A stretch of DNA of 64,000 nucleotides. Origin: Amia ocellicauda. Its lineage: Eukaryota; Chordata; Actinopteri; Amiiformes; Amiidae. Shown one piece after another: positions 34,242 through 43,454 of the stretch (position 1 is the first letter of the stretch; every line of letters begins with the position of its first letter). The translations under genes and the position numbers were made by a program. Where the stretch lies: the NCBI RefSeq assembly GCF_036373705.1, contig NC_089855.1:49432318-49496317 (forward strand), written 5' to 3'. The notes beneath the pieces were generated by a model. It was given only the letters and a program-made list of their open reading frames with translations, was not told where the DNA came from and did no database searches.

Positions 34242-35255
34242 AGGCCTCAGGCGCTCGTGCCCCGGTTTCGGGGGAGAGTCGCTCACTTTTCTTGCCGCAG
34301 ACACAGGCGCAAGGCATTGCCTGTTTGCCGTAAGGTTATCAGACACAACGCGCCGGCGACGGCTGCAGCATTAGCACGCCGGCTGGCCCTTCCGAAGTTC
34401 CCCAAAAACGACCGAGATGCCGCTTCGACGTCGTAACCCCAGGAACGACCGCAAAGGCACTCCAACCCTCAATCTTCCGATCCGAAGTCAGACCGAAGAG
34501 ACTGTATGATGTTTTAGATTAAAGATAGTATGCAGACCGAGCAAGTTAGATTTATCGAGCTAGCAAACAGCCATTGAGGCACCTGTTCGGGACGTACCCT
34601 GTAGAAATTCCTGTCAACGATAAAAGGATCAAACGGTGGAGAAAAAGCCCGCAGGATGTTTGTCAAAACTCTGTTTGTGGACTGAATGGCTTTCCCAGAT
34701 TGGCAGGGACTGTTTTTGGTATTGACTGAGGGACAGTTGTAAAAGACAACCTCTCACCGGACCTCTGGCATACACCAAAGAAAGCCACCTCACCTCTCCC
34801 CCGGATCTCACAAAACACAATCCCCCCCGCCCCCAGGGAAGACAGACTGCAATCGGACTCGGGCTTGCACCTTTTGATTGGATGAACGGCCGCAAACATT
34901 CTATGTCATTTTCTTTTAAAGCTTCACTCGTGCTTGTAAAAAACCGAGGTCTCACTGAAAGAATGCCCTGACGTGGTTGCTTCCAAGCTAGCTGGTTTAC
35001 AAAGTTCCTTTTCGCTTTAACGATGATTTCCAAGAAGGGAAATAATCTATCTGTAATCTGTCAACACAGGCACCTTCTTCTCCGTTAAGCCACGCGGTCA
35101 CCACCAGGAAGGTGAACGCACCAGGCCGACCCGGAGTTTTCGCCAATTCGTCTCCAAGCCTCCCAAGAGGGAACATAAACAGGCCTTATTCGCAGACACA
35201 GGCCCTCACGCAGGGAGACCACCGCTTCACCGCCGCTGCCCCTGCCAAGGGCCCC

Positions 35256-35327
35256 AGGTCCCACCGAGACTTGAACTCGGATCGCTGGATTCAGAGTCCA
35301 GAGTGCTAACCATTACTCCATGGGACC
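35256..35327 (-). tRNA. tRNA-Gln (CTG), unit D
   Basis: 72 nt, anticodon at 35294-35292. The 5' acceptor strand reads GGTCCCA, which pairs fully Watson-Crick with TGGGACC; the sister copies have GGTTCCA and hence a wobble. The D-loop region carries a further change (ATGGAGTAATGG). Confidence 0.85.
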
Positions 35328-35462
35328 AAGCCCGCTGCCCTCCTCTTGCCCGTGACGAAGGTTTCTGCTCTACGCACACGTCTCGCTCTGTCGCACGGCC
35401 AAGTCCAGATTGAGCCAAGTTGCGCCCAGAGTGCTGCGTGTGGCGGGTCACTTCCGGAGCCG

Positions 35463-35534
35463 TCCCTGGTGGTCTAGTGGTCAGGATTCGGCGCTCTCAC
35501 CGCCGCGGCCCGGGTTCGATTCCCGTTCAGGGAA
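35463..35534 (+). tRNA. tRNA-Glu (CTC), unit D
   Basis: 72 nt, standard A and B boxes; one change beside the acceptor stem (CCCGTTCAGGGAA). Anticodon 35496-35498. Confidence 0.85.
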
Positions 35535-35857
35535 GGTGGATCTGTTGCTCTTCCCCTAAGACCTGTGTGGTGCATTTTCTCTCTCTCTATCTGTGATTAA
35601 ATCCTTACTTATATACATATGTCCATGAACGTTTCTGGAGCTCATGTACATCACATCACACGACGGGCCGTGATCTTTTCGGTCACTTTGAAAGTTTTGC
35701 TCATGACAATCCTTTTCTATTGCGGCACGATGGCTGCCACCGAGGAAGGAAAGTCGTCCGCAGTTGGCTGCAAGCTTGCCTGAAGCGCAGGAAAGGACTT
35801 ACTCGCGACGTGCCACTTAAAGACTGAAGAAGTGGGGGTCGGCCTCACCGAGAGCCC

Positions 35858-37768
35858 TGAGGATTAGCTCACGTGGTAGAGCGCTCGCTTAGCATTGTAG
35901 CGTTATGTTGGGTGTATTTGGATAAGAGCATTTGGGCTCTGAGCTGAAGCACTGATCTAAAGAAAACCTCTCCCCCTGAAAGTTATCAGATTCCCTTAGC
36001 TCATCAGCTTGGAACTGGTTTGCATCAAAGTGACAGTTTCGGGGAGGATGGCACCAAGAAGAGGGCAAATAGTTTGGAATTCTGCTATGAGATGTCTGGA
36101 GAAAGGGGCCTGTAGGTGATAAAAACTCTTTGAAGTGGACGAGAGCCGAAATCCCGACATAGAGCTACGAACCCAGGCCAACCGGCATTTCCAAAAGATG
36201 GCATGGATTGACATCAGTCATAAATCAAGCCCCCCTCCAATAGGACACTGGGGGCTGAAACCGAAATCCAATCTCAAAAACTCAAGAACCAATCACCTCT
36301 TGATCTGACAGACTATAAGGAACAGCGGACAGTCTTTCTCGCTCTCTCTCACCTGAACCAGTAACTCATTGCCACAGCTCAACCTGTAGCTCTGTTGCCA
36401 GAACCGGAACCAGAAACCAACTAAGTCTTTGCCGGCAACAGAAGAGTTAAACTGGGAGAAGGAGATTGAGCCGTACGAAGAATTCTTTTAAAGGACTTTA
36501 TTAAATAAAGAACTTTACAGACTGTGCAGCCCGCCTGTGCCCACCTGATCAGTGGAGTTTTACAGCTGGACAATTGACTAAGTCGACTGTATACGAAAGT
36601 GTCAGTCATTTAAATAGCTATTTGAGTCTTAAGAAACTTGACCCTTGGAACAAACACAACCCTGCTTTCCTCAAAGACTTTGTCTTCAAATAAGTACGGT
36701 GAGAGACCCTGCTTGCCAAGAAGATTTTGTGCACAACCTTGGAGCCTTCAAACCAGTGGAAAATCTGTTTGGAAACGACTCTACTTTCGCGAAACCCCAA
36801 CTTCCAGGTGTATCGACTGAGTGGAAGTTCTTGGACAAAGCCGAACCGGACTGCCTTTGTTCCAAACCACACGGACCTCGTGCCGTGTGCTGTTAACTGA
36901 GCCCGAAGCCAGAGAGGCCTCTCTGCGACGAAGTTCAGATAAGTTTAACAGTTTGGAGTTCATGATTCATGACATTTGAGAAATCAATTAGAAATGTTAA
37001 TCTGTGATTCATAACTCTAGAATGTGTAATATCATTTAGTTTTCTTAAATATAAATGTGTGTTGCATTAAACTGTTTTGTTGATCATTTTAGAAATAAAA
37101 TCTGTCAACGCCGAGAAATATCTTCTCATTCCTGTTTATCTGTTTAGTCTGAAATTGACACAAGTTAATAGACATTAGATTATTGGTGGCCCTGCCTATC
37201 CTTAATCATTGAATAATAATCAGTTAAGGGAAATTGTGGTAACAAGTAATGATAGGATCTTTCTCGGCACCTAAACGTGAATGAGACTGATATATATATA
37301 TATAACGAGAAGTTACCTGACATAAATTCTAACCTGCGTAGTTATTTAATGTCTGACTAATAATACTAACGAGAGACTCACCTTCGTCTTACTAACCGGT
37401 ATTGTAGTCAATGTGTTTATAACCTTTTTTGTTTAACGATTTGTGTTATCATATGTGATCCCATGGTCTTTGATTTGGTCACGGAAGTGATTTGTCTTCG
37501 ATTTGTTGATCTAGAGTTGAATTGTAATTAGTTTTTCCCTTTTGTATAATTAGTGTAGTGCTACATTTAGCCTTTGTTTTGAATACATTTGACAATTTAT
37601 ATCTTTGGAATTGGTGTCTGCGTCCAATTATTACAGAAATTGAGTTCTACAAGATTCCAGGATTCGTGATAAGGTGATACTATAAATTCACTTCTTTAAT
37701 TGAAATGTATAAGTGTACCTTACGCTACAGCATGCGAGAGGCAGCGGGATCGATGCCCGCATTCTCCA
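35858..37768 (+). pseudogene. tRNA-Ala interrupted by a solo LTR, unit D
   Basis: Same split in the anticodon loop as in unit B. Confidence 0.9.
35896..37729 (+). mobile_element. Solo LTR in tRNA-Ala, unit D
   Basis: 1834 bp, same termini and GCAT duplication; close to the unit B copy. Confidence 0.85.
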
Positions 37769-38776
37769 AGGCCTCAGGCGCTCGTGCCCCGGTTTCGGGG
37801 GAGAGTCGCTCACTTTTCTTGCCGCAGACACAGGCGCAAGGCATTGCCTGTTTGCCGTAAGGTTATCAGACACAACGCGCCGGCGACGGCTGCAGCATTA
37901 GCACGCCGGCTGGCCCTTCCGAAGTTCCCCAAAAACGACCGAGATGCCGCTTCGACGTCGTAACCCCAGGAACGACCGCAAAGGCACTCCAACCCTCAAT
38001 CTTCCGATCCGAAGTCAGACCGAAGAGACTGTATGATGTTTTAGATTAAAGATAGTATGCAGACCGAGCAAGTTAGATTTATCGAGCTAGCAAACAGCCA
38101 TTGAGGCACCTGTTCGGGACGTACCCTGTAGAAATTCCTGTCAACGATAAAAGGATCAAACGGTGGAGAAAAAGCCCGCAGGATGTTTGTCAAAACTCTG
38201 TTTGTGGACTGAATGGCTTTCCCAGATTGGCAGGGACTGTTTTTGGTATTGACTGAGGGACAGTTGTAAAAGACAACCTCTCACCGGACCTCTGGCATAC
38301 ACCAAAGAAAGCCACCTCACCTCTCCCCCGGATCTCACAAAACACAATCCCCCCCGCCCCCAGGGAAGACAGACCGCAATCGGACTCGGGCTTGCACCTT
38401 TTGATTGGATGAACGGCCGCAAACATTCTATGTCATTTTCTTTTAAAGCTTCACTCGTGCTTGTAAAAAACCGAGGTCTCACTGAAAGAATGCCCTGACG
38501 TGGTTGCTTCCAAGCTAGCTGGTTTACAAAGTTCCTTTTCGCTTTAACGATGATTTCCAAGATCTATCTATCTGTAATCTGTCAACACAGGCACCTTCTT
38601 CTCCGTTAAGCCACGCGGTCACCACCAGGATGATGAACGCACCAGGCCGACCCAGAGTTTTCGCCAATTCGTCTCCAAGCCTCCCAAGAGGGAACATAAA
38701 CAGGCCTTATTCGCAGACACAGGCCCTCACGCAGGGAGACCACTGCTTCACCGCCGCTGCCCCTGCCAAGGGCCCC

Positions 38777-38848
38777 AGGTCCCACCGAGACTTGAACTCG
38801 GATCGCTGGATTCAGAGTCCAGAGTGCTAACCATTACACCATGGAACC
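38777..38848 (-). tRNA. tRNA-Gln (CTG), unit E
   Basis: 72 nt, minus strand, GGTTCCATGGTGTAATGG start, anticodon at 38815-38813. Standard copy. Confidence 0.88.
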
Positions 38849-38950
38849 AAGCCGGCTGCCCACCTCTTGCCCGTGACGAAGGTTTCTGCTCTACGCACAC
38901 GTCTCGCTCTGTCGCACGGCCAAGTCCAGAGTGAGCCAAGTTGCGCCCAG

Positions 38951-39010
38951 TAGTGGTCAGGATTTGGCGCTCTCACCGCCGCGGCCCGGGTTCGATTCCC
39001 GGTCAGGGAA
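38951..39010 (+). pseudogene. tRNA-Glu, 5'-truncated, unit E
   Basis: Begins TAGTGGTCAGGATTTGG; the first 12 nt and the upstream flank are missing (TTGCGCCCAG joins directly). The acceptor stem cannot form, so it is not a functional tRNA gene. It lies 28 bp before the Polinton target duplication. Confidence 0.88.
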
Positions 39011-39037
39011 GGTGGATCTGTTGCTCTTCCCCTAGGA

Positions 39038-39043
39038 CCTGTG
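39038..39043. repeat. Target-site duplication CCTGTG (left) of Polinton copy 2
   Basis: CCTGTG here and at 55497-55502; uninterrupted units have it once (GGACCTGTGTGGTGC). A 6-bp duplication as expected for Polintons. Confidence 0.95.
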
Positions 39044-39223
39044 AGTAGATAGTAGGGTTTTTTGGGCGCGGCCTATTTTGTTATGACGTATGCCCTAAGC
39101 TTATTAATATTCCTACGTCATAATTGGGGGGCGTGATTTTAGAGTTATTTCCTTAATTATTCCTACGTCATATCCGTCAGAAAGTGTACACCCCAAAAAC
39201 CCTGAACAACAAGGCCACCCATA
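39044..39223 (+). repeat. Left terminal inverted repeat of Polinton copy 2 (180 bp)
   Basis: Pairs with 55317-55496. It contains three TATGACGTA-type motifs and two copies of ATTCCTACGTCATA. A C-run (about 39226-39242) follows just inside. Confidence 0.95.
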
Positions 39224-39272
39224 AAGACCCCCCCCCCCCCCCCTGAAGGCAACGCCCCGAAACTCTCCTCTC

Positions 39273-39280
39273 TATTTAAG
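39273..39280 (+). promoter_or_regulatory. TATA-like box before the first gene
   Basis: TATTTAAG lies 67 bp before the ATG at 39347. A plausible early promoter next to the terminal repeat. Confidence 0.5.
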
Positions 39281-39346
39281 ACCCCGCGCTGCTTTTAGGC
39301 AATACCTCTTTAATTCTCAGCATCTGAAACATCCCGCTTCTTCAAC

Positions 39347-39820
39347 ATGTCCAGCGACATCAACATGAAACCCCTCAAGAAACAATCCCGGGCAAGGGTT
39401 CCTGTACTCACCAATTTGAAGATTGAACGCTCCTGGGTGTTGTTCTGGGGGGGTCGACGGGGTTACCGCTTTAAAAGGGATCCCAGCTATGTTGGAGTGG
39501 AGCTTTTTGCTTTGGGAGAGAAGGAGGGTACGTTGGAAGCTTTTGAGACGGTGAATGAATACTCTTTTGAGGACTGGTTGAAGGTGATGGCATGGAGAGA
39601 CCTGGGGCTTGTGGATAAGACTCTAGAAGGCTTGCAAGAGGGTCCAAGAGAAGGCGAAACGGAGTCTCCGACTCAGAGTTTTGAAAGGTGTGAATGGGAA
39701 AGCTTGCAGAACTACGGTACAGTGGTGAAGAGTCTATCTCTAACTACTGATCGTAAGGTTTTGTTTAGCAGTACCCTGATTACAAACCCTATTGAAGGGG
39801 TTGTGGAGGATCCAGAATAA
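39347..39820 (+). CDS. Polinton copy 2: 157-aa protein, function unknown
   Basis: Opens with ATG at 39347 behind a TATA-like box. A basic N-terminus (KPLKKQSRARVPV) is followed by an aromatic-rich segment (SWVLFWGGRRGYRFKRDP) and an acidic second half (EGLQEGPREGETESPTQS). I do not recognise a domain. Its place at the element's left end, before the integrase, suggests an early, host-interaction role, but that is inference. Confidence 0.65.
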   Translation: MSSDINMKPLKKQSRARVPVLTNLKIERSWVLFWGGRRGYRFKRDPSYVGVELFALGEKEGTLEAFETVNEYSFEDWLKVMAWRDLGLVDKTLEGLQEGPREGETESPTQSFERCEWESLQNYGTVVKSLSLTTDRKVLFSSTLITNPIEGVVEDPE

Positions 39821-39835
39821 CAGGTTACTGAAATT

Positions 39836-40057
39836 ATGTTTGACGCCGTGGACTGGCCGTTCTTGAAAGAGGTCATAAACTGTATAAATGATGGTTTTGA
39901 CATCTTGACCAAATGTTCACAACTGGATTCTGTTAGAAGGAGAATATGCTGGATTATGGATTATATATCCCCCTTGAATGACGACGACGATGATAAAACA
40001 GACGACCTGTGGGGGGTTGGAGGGGGGTCTGACGGCTCAGGGTCTACTCTCTTCTAA
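39836..40057 (+). CDS. Polinton copy 2: 73-aa acidic protein, unknown
   Basis: ATG at 39836, 13 bp after the previous stop. Helical start (WPFLKEVINCINDGFDIL), an acidic run DDDDDKTDD, and a Gly/Ser tail. No family recognised. It could also be a second exon of the gene before it. Confidence 0.5.
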   Translation: MFDAVDWPFLKEVINCINDGFDILTKCSQLDSVRRRICWIMDYISPLNDDDDDKTDDLWGVGGGSDGSGSTLF

Positions 40058-40091
40058 GAGGGCGGTGTGTCGTGACGTAGTGAAGAGATAG

Positions 40092-40100
40092 GATAAAAGG
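40092..40100 (+). promoter_or_regulatory. TATA-like box before the Cys/His protein
   Basis: GATAAAAGG, 36 bp before the ATG at 40136; good spacing for a pol II TATA box with a short leader. Confidence 0.55.
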
Positions 40101-40135
40101 CGCAACAATTCATTCATGGTTTAAAATTAAAGAGA

Positions 40136-40984
40136 ATGTCTTACCCGAAAGCTGCGGACGTCGACAGGCTCTACAGGCCTCTTCAAACCCGGGATCACCC
40201 CTGGTTCTATTCCCCAGATTTTGTATACACTCCGGAACCCTCTGACTGCGGTTACCCTCCAAGACCTCAGACCCCGGTCCCTCAGGACGAAACAACATGC
40301 GGAGCGATGGATGTCCAAATGAGTCTCGGGGATCCCCAGCCTCTGGAGCTCATGGAGGGCCTCGATTTTGCCGAACTGTCTACCGTCTGTGCGTCTCAGG
40401 AGGGGGTCAGTCCAATGGATGTAGAAACACCCCACAAACCACCAGGCGACCCAATGAGCATCGGACGGTCTCGGGGGCGTGATGAAGACGCAGGATTTAT
40501 GCCCGGGGTAGGTGTCCAAGTAAGCAGAGTGGTTAAAAGCACCCTGGTGTATATTCTGAGTGCTCTCATCGACCGAGCTCTGAAAGAAGTCTGTCGGGGG
40601 TGTGAAGTGAATCACCCCAGTCAGTTGAGACACAGTTGTTTGTTTGAACCAGACCGTTACTATTTCCTGTTCTATTTCAACGTGTTTTACAGAAGACTGA
40701 ACAAACCGTGGCTGAAACCGGCACTAATCAAGGCTCTGTCTTACTCCCACATACATGTCACTGCTGGACAAGTCCAGAAAATCATAGATGAGATTTTGCT
40801 GGAGCTGAAAAAGGAGCCGTTTATAATAGAGAAACTTGGGCAGCTGCTCAATGACCTGGATGAGCCAAGTAGAAAAACCGCTGGCAAGCTAAAAGCTTAT
40901 TTCTTCCGTAAAGAAGTTAAAGCTGGGGGCAGCGACGAAGAATTCGACATCTACGCCACTGATTCAGACTCTGACCTGAACTAA
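40136..40984 (+). CDS. Polinton copy 2: 282-aa Cys/His protein, unknown
   Basis: ATG at 40136 just below a TATA-like box. The N-terminal half is proline-rich and acidic. The C-terminal half is folded-looking, with a Cys/His group CRGCEVNHPSQLRHSC (about residues 155-170), a YYFLFYFNVFYRRL segment, a helical region LLELKKEPFIIEKLGQLL, and an acidic tail DIYATDSDSDLN. The Cys/His group could bind zinc. I do not know the function. Its last third is also present in copy 1, so it belongs to this Polinton lineage and is not a chance frame. Confidence 0.75.
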   Translation: MSYPKAADVDRLYRPLQTRDHPWFYSPDFVYTPEPSDCGYPPRPQTPVPQDETTCGAMDVQMSLGDPQPLELMEGLDFAELSTVCASQEGVSPMDVETPHKPPGDPMSIGRSRGRDEDAGFMPGVGVQVSRVVKSTLVYILSALIDRALKEVCRGCEVNHPSQLRHSCLFEPDRYYFLFYFNVFYRRLNKPWLKPALIKALSYSHIHVTAGQVQKIIDEILLELKKEPFIIEKLGQLLNDLDEPSRKTAGKLKAYFFRKEVKAGGSDEEFDIYATDSDSDLN

Positions 40985-40996
40985 GGGACTTTGAAC

Positions 40997-41503
40997 ATGG
41001 GGAATGTTCTGGACTGCTGCTGCAACTGGTTCTGTCATCAACACTCTGCAGCTAACCTGAGAGCGCTATTACACCATGTGCTTGACAGAAAAGTAGCCAA
41101 CGCGAGCCTTTTCTCTACAGATTTAACCATCGATGAGGATCAACTTTCAAACCTGGAAAAGTTAATGGTTGCTGTAACAAAGACCGGGGGGTACGAACAC
41201 TGGGATGAAGCGCTCAAGGGGGCCAAGAATGATATTAGGCCATTTCATCAACATCTGTATGACCTTTTACTGAGCATGTTTAATACCCCTCTGTTTACTT
41301 TTAAAATAGGTCATATTGTTGTTTTATTTACATATGTAACTGAGGTGTGTGCCTACAAGATAAAGAAACAGGTATTTGTTGATATAGATCAAGTAACCAA
41401 TCATCTGATTTCTTTTTGTCTGGACCGTAGAAAAAATTGTTGTGTATGTTATACTTTTCTCAAATGTCTAAAAAGGGGTATCTGCTCTCCTGAAGTTGAA
41501 TAA
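40997..41503 (+). CDS. Polinton copy 2: possible Bcl-2-like protein
   Basis: ATG at 40997 gives MGNVLDCCCNWFCHQHS. A Gly at position 2 and a cysteine triplet nearby hint at lipid attachment, although position 6 (Asp) is not ideal for myristoylation. The central segment LFTFKIGHIVVLFTYVTEVC resembles the BH1 helix pair of Bcl-2 proteins (pattern LF...W/IGxIVxxFxxxxxxC), followed by a helix with the BH2-like spacing (LISFCLDRRKNCC). Family precedent: adenovirus E1B-19K is a Bcl-2 mimic. About 168 residues, a normal size for Bcl-2 folds. Not proven. The stop codon lies inside an AATAAA signal (41499-41504). Confidence 0.5.
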   Translation: MGNVLDCCCNWFCHQHSAANLRALLHHVLDRKVANASLFSTDLTIDEDQLSNLEKLMVAVTKTGGYEHWDEALKGAKNDIRPFHQHLYDLLLSMFNTPLFTFKIGHIVVLFTYVTEVCAYKIKKQVFVDIDQVTNHLISFCLDRRKNCCVCYTFLKCLKRGICSPEVE

Positions 41504-41504
41504 A
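41499..41504 (+). terminator. Poly(A) signal overlapping a stop codon
   Basis: AATAAA spans the TAA stop (41501-41503) of the preceding gene. A very compact end of the left transcription unit, directly before the integrase promoter. Confidence 0.7.
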
Positions 41505-41512
41505 AAACCTTG

Positions 41513-41520
41513 TATAAAAA
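41513..41520 (+). promoter_or_regulatory. TATA-like box before integrase
   Basis: TATAAAAA, 40 bp before the ATG at 41560 and overlapping the tail of the preceding transcription unit. TTTGGCAG just before the ATG could alternatively be a splice acceptor. Confidence 0.5.
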
Positions 41521-41559
41521 CTTTGCGCATAGTGTGGGTCTGTGTGTTTATTTGGCAGA

Positions 41560-42651
41560 ATGACTCGGCAAGCTCCCCAAATGCATGAACTATACTACAA
41601 CCCAGCCAAGATTGGGGGTTTGGCGGGTAAGAAGGGTTTTCAAAGAGGACTCGCTGAGGCCGGCGTGAAGGTTAATGATGTGGTTGTTTCAGAATGGTTA
41701 CGGGAACAAGACGCCTATACCTTACATAAACCTCTCAGGATTAACTTTAAAAGAAACCGTGTATATGCAACTGACATAGACTCACAATGGCAAATGGATC
41801 TAGTCGATATGTCAAATTTATCAAAACATAACAATGGTCACAAATTTATGTTGATGTGTATCGATGTGTTATCAAAATATGCCTGGGCTCGCATTCTACA
41901 TAATAAAACAGGTCGGGCGGTGACAAGGGCCTTTGAGGATATATTGTCCCAGGGACGATGTCCTAAAAAACTGCAGACTGATAAAGGAAAAGAGTTTCTC
42001 AACAGAGAATTTCAGAATCTACTGAAGAGACACAAAATACATCATTTCACCACCGGTAATGAGCTTAAGGCATCGGTGGTGGAGAGGTTTAACCGCACCA
42101 TAAAGACCAAAATGTGGAGATATTTTACAGCGGTCAACACGTTCAAGTATTTTGATAAAGTTCAGGATTTTATCGATGCTTACAACCAAGGGTATCACGC
42201 CAGTATAAAAATGAAGCCTATAGATGTTGATCAAAGTAATTCTTTTAAGGTCTATAAAAAATTATACGGCCCATTTATTAAGAAGGGGAAAACTACTTAT
42301 AAGTTCAACATCGGTGATGTGGTTCGCGTTTCAAAGCTAAGGAGTACTTTTGCCAAAGGTTATGAACAAACATTTTCTGACGAATATTTTACAGTTACCG
42401 AACAGGTGGCTAGAGACCCCCCCGTGTACCGGTTAAAAGACTATGACGGGGAGGATATAGAAGGAACGTTTTACGAAGCCGAGTTACAAAAAATTATTGT
42501 GGGTAAAGACATTGTATACAGAGTTGAAAAGATATTAGCTGAGAAAACCCAGAACCGGAAAAAATATGTGTTGGTGAAATGGCTTGGATGGCCTGAAAAG
42601 TTCAATAGTTGGGTCCCGGAACAACAGGTTTGTGATATTCAAGCCTTATAA
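41560..42651 (+). CDS. Polinton copy 2: retrovirus-type integrase with chromodomain
   Basis: 363 residues from the first ATG. The integrase core carries the acidic triad in QMDLVD (D80), LQTDKGKEFL (D141) and SVVERFNRTIK (E175), with HFTTGNELKA between. The C-terminus is a chromodomain (YRVEKILAE, YVLVKWLGWPEKFNSWV). Family knowledge: Polinton integrases insert the linear genome and make 6-bp duplications, which agrees with the CCTGTG duplication here. The chromodomain may guide target choice. The next gene begins 5 bp after the stop. Confidence 0.93.
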   Translation: MTRQAPQMHELYYNPAKIGGLAGKKGFQRGLAEAGVKVNDVVVSEWLREQDAYTLHKPLRINFKRNRVYATDIDSQWQMDLVDMSNLSKHNNGHKFMLMCIDVLSKYAWARILHNKTGRAVTRAFEDILSQGRCPKKLQTDKGKEFLNREFQNLLKRHKIHHFTTGNELKASVVERFNRTIKTKMWRYFTAVNTFKYFDKVQDFIDAYNQGYHASIKMKPIDVDQSNSFKVYKKLYGPFIKKGKTTYKFNIGDVVRVSKLRSTFAKGYEQTFSDEYFTVTEQVARDPPVYRLKDYDGEDIEGTFYEAELQKIIVGKDIVYRVEKILAEKTQNRKKYVLVKWLGWPEKFNSWVPEQQVCDIQAL

Positions 42652-42655
42652 CAAC

Positions 42656-43453
42656 ATGCCCGCTGGTGTGATGGGGTCATTACTTTCGATACTCAAGATG
42701 GAATCAGGAGGCTTCTACGTGACTCTACCCAGTAACGCCTCTCTCGATATATACCCTAAAAATGAAATATCCAGTTACACGGTACAATTTGGAAAATCTA
42801 TAGATCTAAGGGGGTCGTGGGAAGTGGGGTTGGCGGAAATACAGTATCCTTACACTTGGGCTGTTTTACAAGATAAGGATGCCACCTTCGCCATTTTTGA
42901 CGATGTTAAAAAGAGTCAATGGACATTCACGATGCAAGGAGGTTATTATGACAATGTGGATACAATATTAGATGAGATGCATAAACAGTTCTCAGAAGGC
43001 ACCCCCAACATCAAGCTATATTACAACCCTATTAAAAACAGAGTGTACAAGGTGTCAAAACCTGGTATTAGCATTCAAACCAAAGGACAACTGGGGCGTA
43101 TATTAGGGTTCTATTCTGACACAGAGAGCAGGTTCTCAGAAGTGGTGGCACCCTTCCCGGCTGACATCAGTGGCGGCTTTTACACTCTTTATGTGTATAC
43201 GGATATCATAACACACCAGAGGGTCGGGGATAGCTATGTCCCCCTTTTGAGAAATGTACTTATTAAAGGTAAAAGCAATGACATGGTCACAATTACTTAT
43301 GACAAGCCACACTACGTACCAGTCTCAAAGACCCACTTTGACAACATCACGATCGAAGTAAAATCGGATCAGAATATCAACGTACCCTTCCGCTTCGGGA
43401 AAGTTATTGTCAAACTACATTTTCGACCCCTGAAACAGTGTGTACATTATTAA
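42656..43453 (+). CDS. Polinton copy 2: minor capsid (penton-like) protein
   Basis: 265 residues from ATG 42656; the frame is open further upstream, but only as overlap with integrase. Order and content (GGFYVTLPSNASLDIYP, WEVGLAEIQYPYTW, FRFGKVIVKLHFRPL) fit the single jelly-roll minor capsid of Polintons, which would form vertex pentamers. It sits directly before the basic protein and major capsid, the usual late block. Stop and next ATG are joined as TAAAATG. Confidence 0.8.
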   Translation: MPAGVMGSLLSILKMESGGFYVTLPSNASLDIYPKNEISSYTVQFGKSIDLRGSWEVGLAEIQYPYTWAVLQDKDATFAIFDDVKKSQWTFTMQGGYYDNVDTILDEMHKQFSEGTPNIKLYYNPIKNRVYKVSKPGISIQTKGQLGRILGFYSDTESRFSEVVAPFPADISGGFYTLYVYTDIITHQRVGDSYVPLLRNVLIKGKSNDMVTITYDKPHYVPVSKTHFDNITIEVKSDQNINVPFRFGKVIVKLHFRPLKQCVHY

Positions 43454-43454
43454 A

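Larger units (their letters stand above)
31862..35050 (+). repeat. tDNA unit C (lacks tRNA-Gln)
   Basis: 3.2-kb unit, very close to its neighbours. The tRNA-Gln block is absent: CACGCAGGGAGG runs directly into CCAAGTCCAGAGTGAGCC. The LTR here is also about 160 bp shorter than in unit B. Confidence 0.92.
35051..38571 (+). repeat. tDNA unit D
   Basis: Full 3.52-kb unit with all parts in the standard order; used as the reference for unit structure. Confidence 0.93.
38572..39043 (+). repeat. tDNA unit E, left part (up to Polinton copy 2)
   Basis: Start of the unit through tRNA-Glu, then cut by the Polinton at 39044; continues at 55503 after the duplicated CCTGTG. Confidence 0.93.

Noticed and set aside
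42584-42655. A longer start for the minor capsid
   Set aside because: The upstream frame overlaps the integrase chromodomain; the ATG at 42656, right after the integrase stop, gives the expected size.
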